A program made the position numbers and the translations under genes. A stretch of DNA of 64,000 nucleotides from Clostridiales bacterium (GTDB lineage: Bacteria > Bacillota > Clostridia > Christensenellales > Borkfalkiaceae), in NCBI GenBank assembly GCA_015055525.1, contig SVHZ01000003.1, positions 1 through 64,000 on the forward strand. The letters are read 5' to 3'. The notes under the pieces were generated by a model, which worked only from the letters and a program-made list of their open reading frames with translations, made no database searches and was not told the DNA's origin. Every line of letters begins with the position of its first letter. The first letter of the stretch is position 1. Of this stretch, positions 61,087 to 64,000 are shown in pieces.

Positions 61087-62580
61087 TTAAAATTTCATCT
61101 CCTTGAGCGCTTTATTCAAAGTTTCTACGTCTTCTTTTTCAAAGTAACCTTGTTCAAACCTTACGAGCAAGTCATTGTACTTACTCTCCATAAAATCAAA
61201 CAAGTTGGCTTCGTAATCTTTAACTTTTTTAACTTCAACTTCGTTTAAGTAGCCGTTTATAACCGCGTAAACTATTGAAACTTGAAGCCCTACTCTAACG
61301 GGGGAATTTCTCTTTTGCTTTAACACTTCTACTATTCTCTCGCCAAGAGCAAGCCTGTTTTTAGTATCTTTATCAAGATCGCTACCAAATTGAGCGAAAG
61401 ATTTAAGTTCTCTATATTGAGAATAGATAAGTTTAAGTTCGCCCGAAACCTTTTTCATCGCTTTAAGTTGGGCAGAACCGCCTACACGGCTAACTGAAAT
61501 ACCCGGGTTAATTGCAGGCATTATGCCGGCGTGGAAAAGTTCCGTTTCCAAAAATATCTGCCCGTCCGTTATAGATATAACGTTGGTTGGAATATAAGCA
61601 GAAACGTCACCCGCTTGAGTTTCAATGATCGGAAGAGCGGTAATAGAACCACCGCCGTATTCTTCAGAAACGCACGCCGCTCTTTCTAAAAGGCGTGAGT
61701 GAAGATAGAAAACGTCACCGGGATACGCTTCACGTCCAGGTGGTCTTCTAATCAATAAGGAAAGCGCTCTATACGCTACTGCGTGTTTTGATAAATCGTC
61801 GTAAATAATCAAAACGTCTTTTCCCTTTTCTCTAAAATACTCCGCCATAGCGCAACCTGAGTACGGCGCAACGTATTGAAGGGGCGCAGACTCAGATGCA
61901 GATGCCGATACTACGATAGTATACGGCATAGCGCCAGCCTTTGTAAGTTCGTTTACGAGTTGAACTACCGAAGAGTTCTTTTGACCTATCGCTACGTAAA
62001 TACAAATTACGCCCGTATTTTTTTGATTGATAATGGTATCTATTGCAATTTCAGTCTTACCCGTTTGCCTATCGCCTATCAAAAGTTCTCTTTGACCGCG
62101 ACCAATGGGAATCATACTGTCAATCGCCTTAATGCCCGTTTGAAGGGGAACGCAAACGCTCTTTCTCTCAATTATACCAGGCGCTTCTGCCTCGATAGGA
62201 CGGAAGTTTTTAACGTTTATCTCGCCTTTACCGTCAATTGGTTTACCGAGCGCGTTAACTACTCTGCCTAAGAGTTCTTCGCCTACGGGAACGGATAAAA
62301 CTTTTCCCGTGCGTTTAGCAATCGTTCCTTCTTTAATATTATTCTCGTTAGATAAAAGAGCAACTGAAACGGTTTCTTCTTCAAGGTTTTGAGCCAAGCC
62401 AAAACTTCCGTCTTCAAACTCGATAAGTTCACTCGCCATGCAAGCCCTTAAACCGTAAACTCTCGCAATACCGTCACCAACCAAAACGACCGTTCCGGTT
62501 TCTTGCATTTCCATGCGAGATTTATACGATTTTATCTGCTCTTTTATAACGTTGCTTATTTCTTGAGATATGCCACTCAT
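61087..62580 (-). CDS. atpA: ATP synthase alpha subunit
   Basis: The 497-residue non-catalytic nucleotide-binding subunit. Walker A is [13 protein letters not shown], followed by [12 protein letters not shown], the [11 protein letters not shown] Walker B and the arginine-finger region [19 protein letters not shown]. It overlaps atpH by one base (TAATG-type junction) and is 2 nt from atpG. Confidence 0.98.
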   Translation of the reverse strand: MSGISQEISNVIKEQIKSYKSRMEMQETGTVVLVGDGIARVYGLRACMASELIEFEDGSFGLAQNLEEETVSVALLSNENNIKEGTIAKRTGKVLSVPVGEELLGRVVNALGKPIDGKGEINVKNFRPIEAEAPGIIERKSVCVPLQTGIKAIDSMIPIGRGQRELLIGDRQTGKTEIAIDTIINQKNTGVICIYVAIGQKNSSVVQLVNELTKAGAMPYTIVVSASASESAPLQYVAPYSGCAMAEYFREKGKDVLIIYDDLSKHAVAYRALSLLIRRPPGREAYPGDVFYLHSRLLERAACVSEEYGGGSITALPIIETQAGDVSAYIPTNVISITDGQIFLETELFHAGIMPAINPGISVSRVGGSAQLKAMKKVSGELKLIYSQYRELKSFAQFGSDLDKDTKNRLALGERIVEVLKQKRNSPVRVGLQVSIVYAVINGYLNEVEVKKVKDYEANLFDFMESKYNDLLVRFEQGYFEKEDVETLNKALKEMKF

Positions 62581-63098
62581 TATAATGTTTCCTTTAATCG
62601 TTTTAATTTTTTCAAAATACTGCCGTCGTAAATCTTATCGTCTACGGTAACGACGATTCCACCTATCAGCCCTTTATCGACTTCGCACTCTAAAACTATC
62701 GTTTTACCAAGAGTTTCTTGAAGTTTTGCTTTTAAGTTTTTTCGTTGAACGTCACTTAACTCAACGGCGCTTTTAACTACGGCAAAACAGAGATTTTCCC
62801 TTTCTAAAAGAAGTTTTTCATACTCTTTTACCGCTTGCTTGAAAATTGCCGTCTTGCGTTTTTCAACGATTAACTTGAAAAATGAAAGAACTTGCTCTTC
62901 AACTTTATCTAAAAACACCTTGTCAATAAAAGATAATCTTTCAGACAATAAAATAGACGGAGAAGATAAAAAATCTAAATATTCATCACTTAAACTATCC
63001 GCGATAAGTTTAAGGTTTTCAAGGTATAACTTTTCCTTTTTATTTTCTAAACCAAGCGAATAAATCGCGGTTGCGTATTCGCTAAAACCGCCCGTCAT
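62580..63098 (-). CDS. atpH: ATP synthase delta subunit
   Basis: A 172-residue subunit delta (OSCP) linking the peripheral stalk to F1. [14 protein letters not shown] near the N-terminus and [28 protein letters not shown] at the C-terminus (in two parts) are family signatures. It overlaps atpF by 4 nt. Confidence 0.95.
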   Translation of the reverse strand: MTGGFSEYATAIYSLGLENKKEKLYLENLKLIADSLSDEYLDFLSSPSILLSERLSFIDKVFLDKVEEQVLSFFKLIVEKRKTAIFKQAVKEYEKLLLERENLCFAVVKSAVELSDVQRKNLKAKLQETLGKTIVLECEVDKGLIGGIVVTVDDKIYDGSILKKLKRLKETL

Positions 63099-63619
63099 GC
63101 CTTTTCTCCTAATTCATTTATGAATTGATCTATAAGTTTATCGTGGTCTTCTTTATTAACTTCGCGGTTAAGCATTTTTTCAGCAACGGCAGTTGAAACT
63201 TCAACGACTTCGTTTTTGAAGTTATTGCGTGATTTTTCAAGTTCCAATTTAGCCTCCGTTTGAGCCTCGGCTAAGATAATTTCCGCTTGACCATCCGCTT
63301 CGCTAACGATTTGCTCCGCGCGTTTTTTAGCAACGGCGGTTGCGTTTTTAATAATATCATTAGCCTCTTCTTCAGCGCTAGCCAACTTTTCCTCCCACGC
63401 TAAACGATCGGCGTTTGCTTTTGAAATAGCATCGTCGGCTTGAGCGTACTTATCTGAAAGTTCTTTTTCACGGGTTTCAAACATCTTTTTAACCGGCTTA
63501 TATAAGAATTTTTTAATAAGCAAGAAGAGTAGTATTAAATTTGCAAGCGAAATCAAAATATGCCAAAAGTTAACCGAAATAACGTCTAATGATTGCGCTA
63601 ATAAACAAAAATTAACCAT
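63095..63619 (-). CDS. atpF: ATP synthase b subunit
   Basis: A 174-residue peripheral stalk protein with one N-terminal membrane helix (about 18-38, ILISLANLILLFLLIKKFLY) and a long charged coiled coil rich in Ala, Glu and Lys. A short hydrophobic N-terminal extension (MVNFCLLAQSL) precedes the membrane helix. Confidence 0.96.
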   Translation of the reverse strand: MVNFCLLAQSLDVISVNFWHILISLANLILLFLLIKKFLYKPVKKMFETREKELSDKYAQADDAISKANADRLAWEEKLASAEEEANDIIKNATAVAKKRAEQIVSEADGQAEIILAEAQTEAKLELEKSRNNFKNEVVEVSTAVAEKMLNREVNKEDHDKLIDQFINELGEKA

Positions 63620-63622
63620 AAA

Positions 63623-63910
<288 letters not shown>

Positions 63911-63937
63911 CTAAAACTAGAAATCGTAAATTATATT

Positions 63938-64000
63938 TTATGCATTGGTTTTAGCCAATGCTTTTTTCTTTTTTAATTCTTTTTTCAACGCGTATTTTTC
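63938..64000 (-). CDS. atpB: ATP synthase a subunit, C-terminal fragment (inferred)
   Basis: The last 20 codons of a gene that enters from beyond the window: an Ala/Lys/Leu-rich basic tail (KKELKKKKALAKTNA) and a TAA stop 37 nt before atpE. Standard operon order makes atpB the likely identity, but the visible residues are a charged extension rather than the conserved membrane part, so this rests on position. Confidence 0.55.
   Translation of the reverse strand, partial: EKYALKKELKKKKALAKTNA

Overview
The window is 64 kb of low-GC chromosome from a spore-forming member of the Bacillota, most likely an uncultured gut Clostridia-type organism. The evidence is the spoIIGA-sigE pair, ylbJ and spoVB-like genes, a large Firmicutes-type SRP RNA, a folT gene under a THF riboswitch, feoAB, and an F-type ATP synthase whose c subunit carries a sodium-binding signature. 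I see no integrase, transposase, phage module, CRISPR array, rRNA or tRNA. The region is core chromosome; most genes lie on the minus strand, probably the leading strand.

Layout. 1-1.8 kb: polar amino-acid ABC importer (+). 1.8-9.0 kb: CDF metal transporter, tsaD, prfB, secA, comFC and a LysM protein (-). 9.0-12.3 kb: SpoVB-like flippase, riboswitch-controlled FolT, DUF421 and DUF4363 proteins. 12.4-17.2 kb: sigE, spoIIGA, a membrane protein with a His-rich tail, nrdR and ygiQ (-). 17.5-24.2 kb: a tightly coupled operon: solute-binding-like protein, murB, PHP phosphatase, whiA, cca, uvrC. 24.3-26.5 kb: wzz-cpsD-cpsB tyrosine-kinase cassette with no glycosyltransferases beside it. 26.6-32.7 kb: rarA, ylbJ, coaD, rsmD, alr, a 35-residue membrane protein and an ABC exporter. 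32.8-40 kb: DUF6062, an M20 amidohydrolase, engB-lon, an SDR and an aminotransferase. 40.2-44.7 kb: a GC-rich intergenic island, a lipoprotein and XRE repressor sharing two operators, then clpX, clpP and tig, with unusual hairpin repeats around clpX. 44.8-52.5 kb: rqcH, two RluA-type pseudouridine synthases, feoAB, a large surface protein and a methyltransferase. 52.6-57.2 kb: ileS, SRP RNA, yggS and a very short sepF. 57.3-58.5 kb: a SHOCT-domain membrane protein behind a long structured leader. 58.6-64 kb: the atp operon (atpC to atpE, and the last codons of the gene before atpE, probably atpB).

Main themes. Protein quality control is concentrated here (lon, clpX, clpP, tig, rqcH, secA, SRP RNA), along with envelope and sporulation functions. 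The ATP synthase shows a two-carboxylate c subunit and an epsilon subunit without its inhibitory C-terminal domain, which together suggest a sodium-coupled enzyme able to run in reverse.

The best candidates for undescribed biology are non-coding: (1) a ~210-nt structured RNA with its own consensus promoter, nested long-range helices, and a terminator/antiterminator pair just before the SHOCT gene; (2) an array of different small hairpins joined by a GATAT-like linker upstream of clpX, with a related pair downstream of clpX; (3) a 111-bp nested inverted-repeat element between clpP and clpX; (4) a two-operator divergent switch controlling a lipoprotein and an XRE regulator. All functional claims are read from sequence alone, without searches or folding software.
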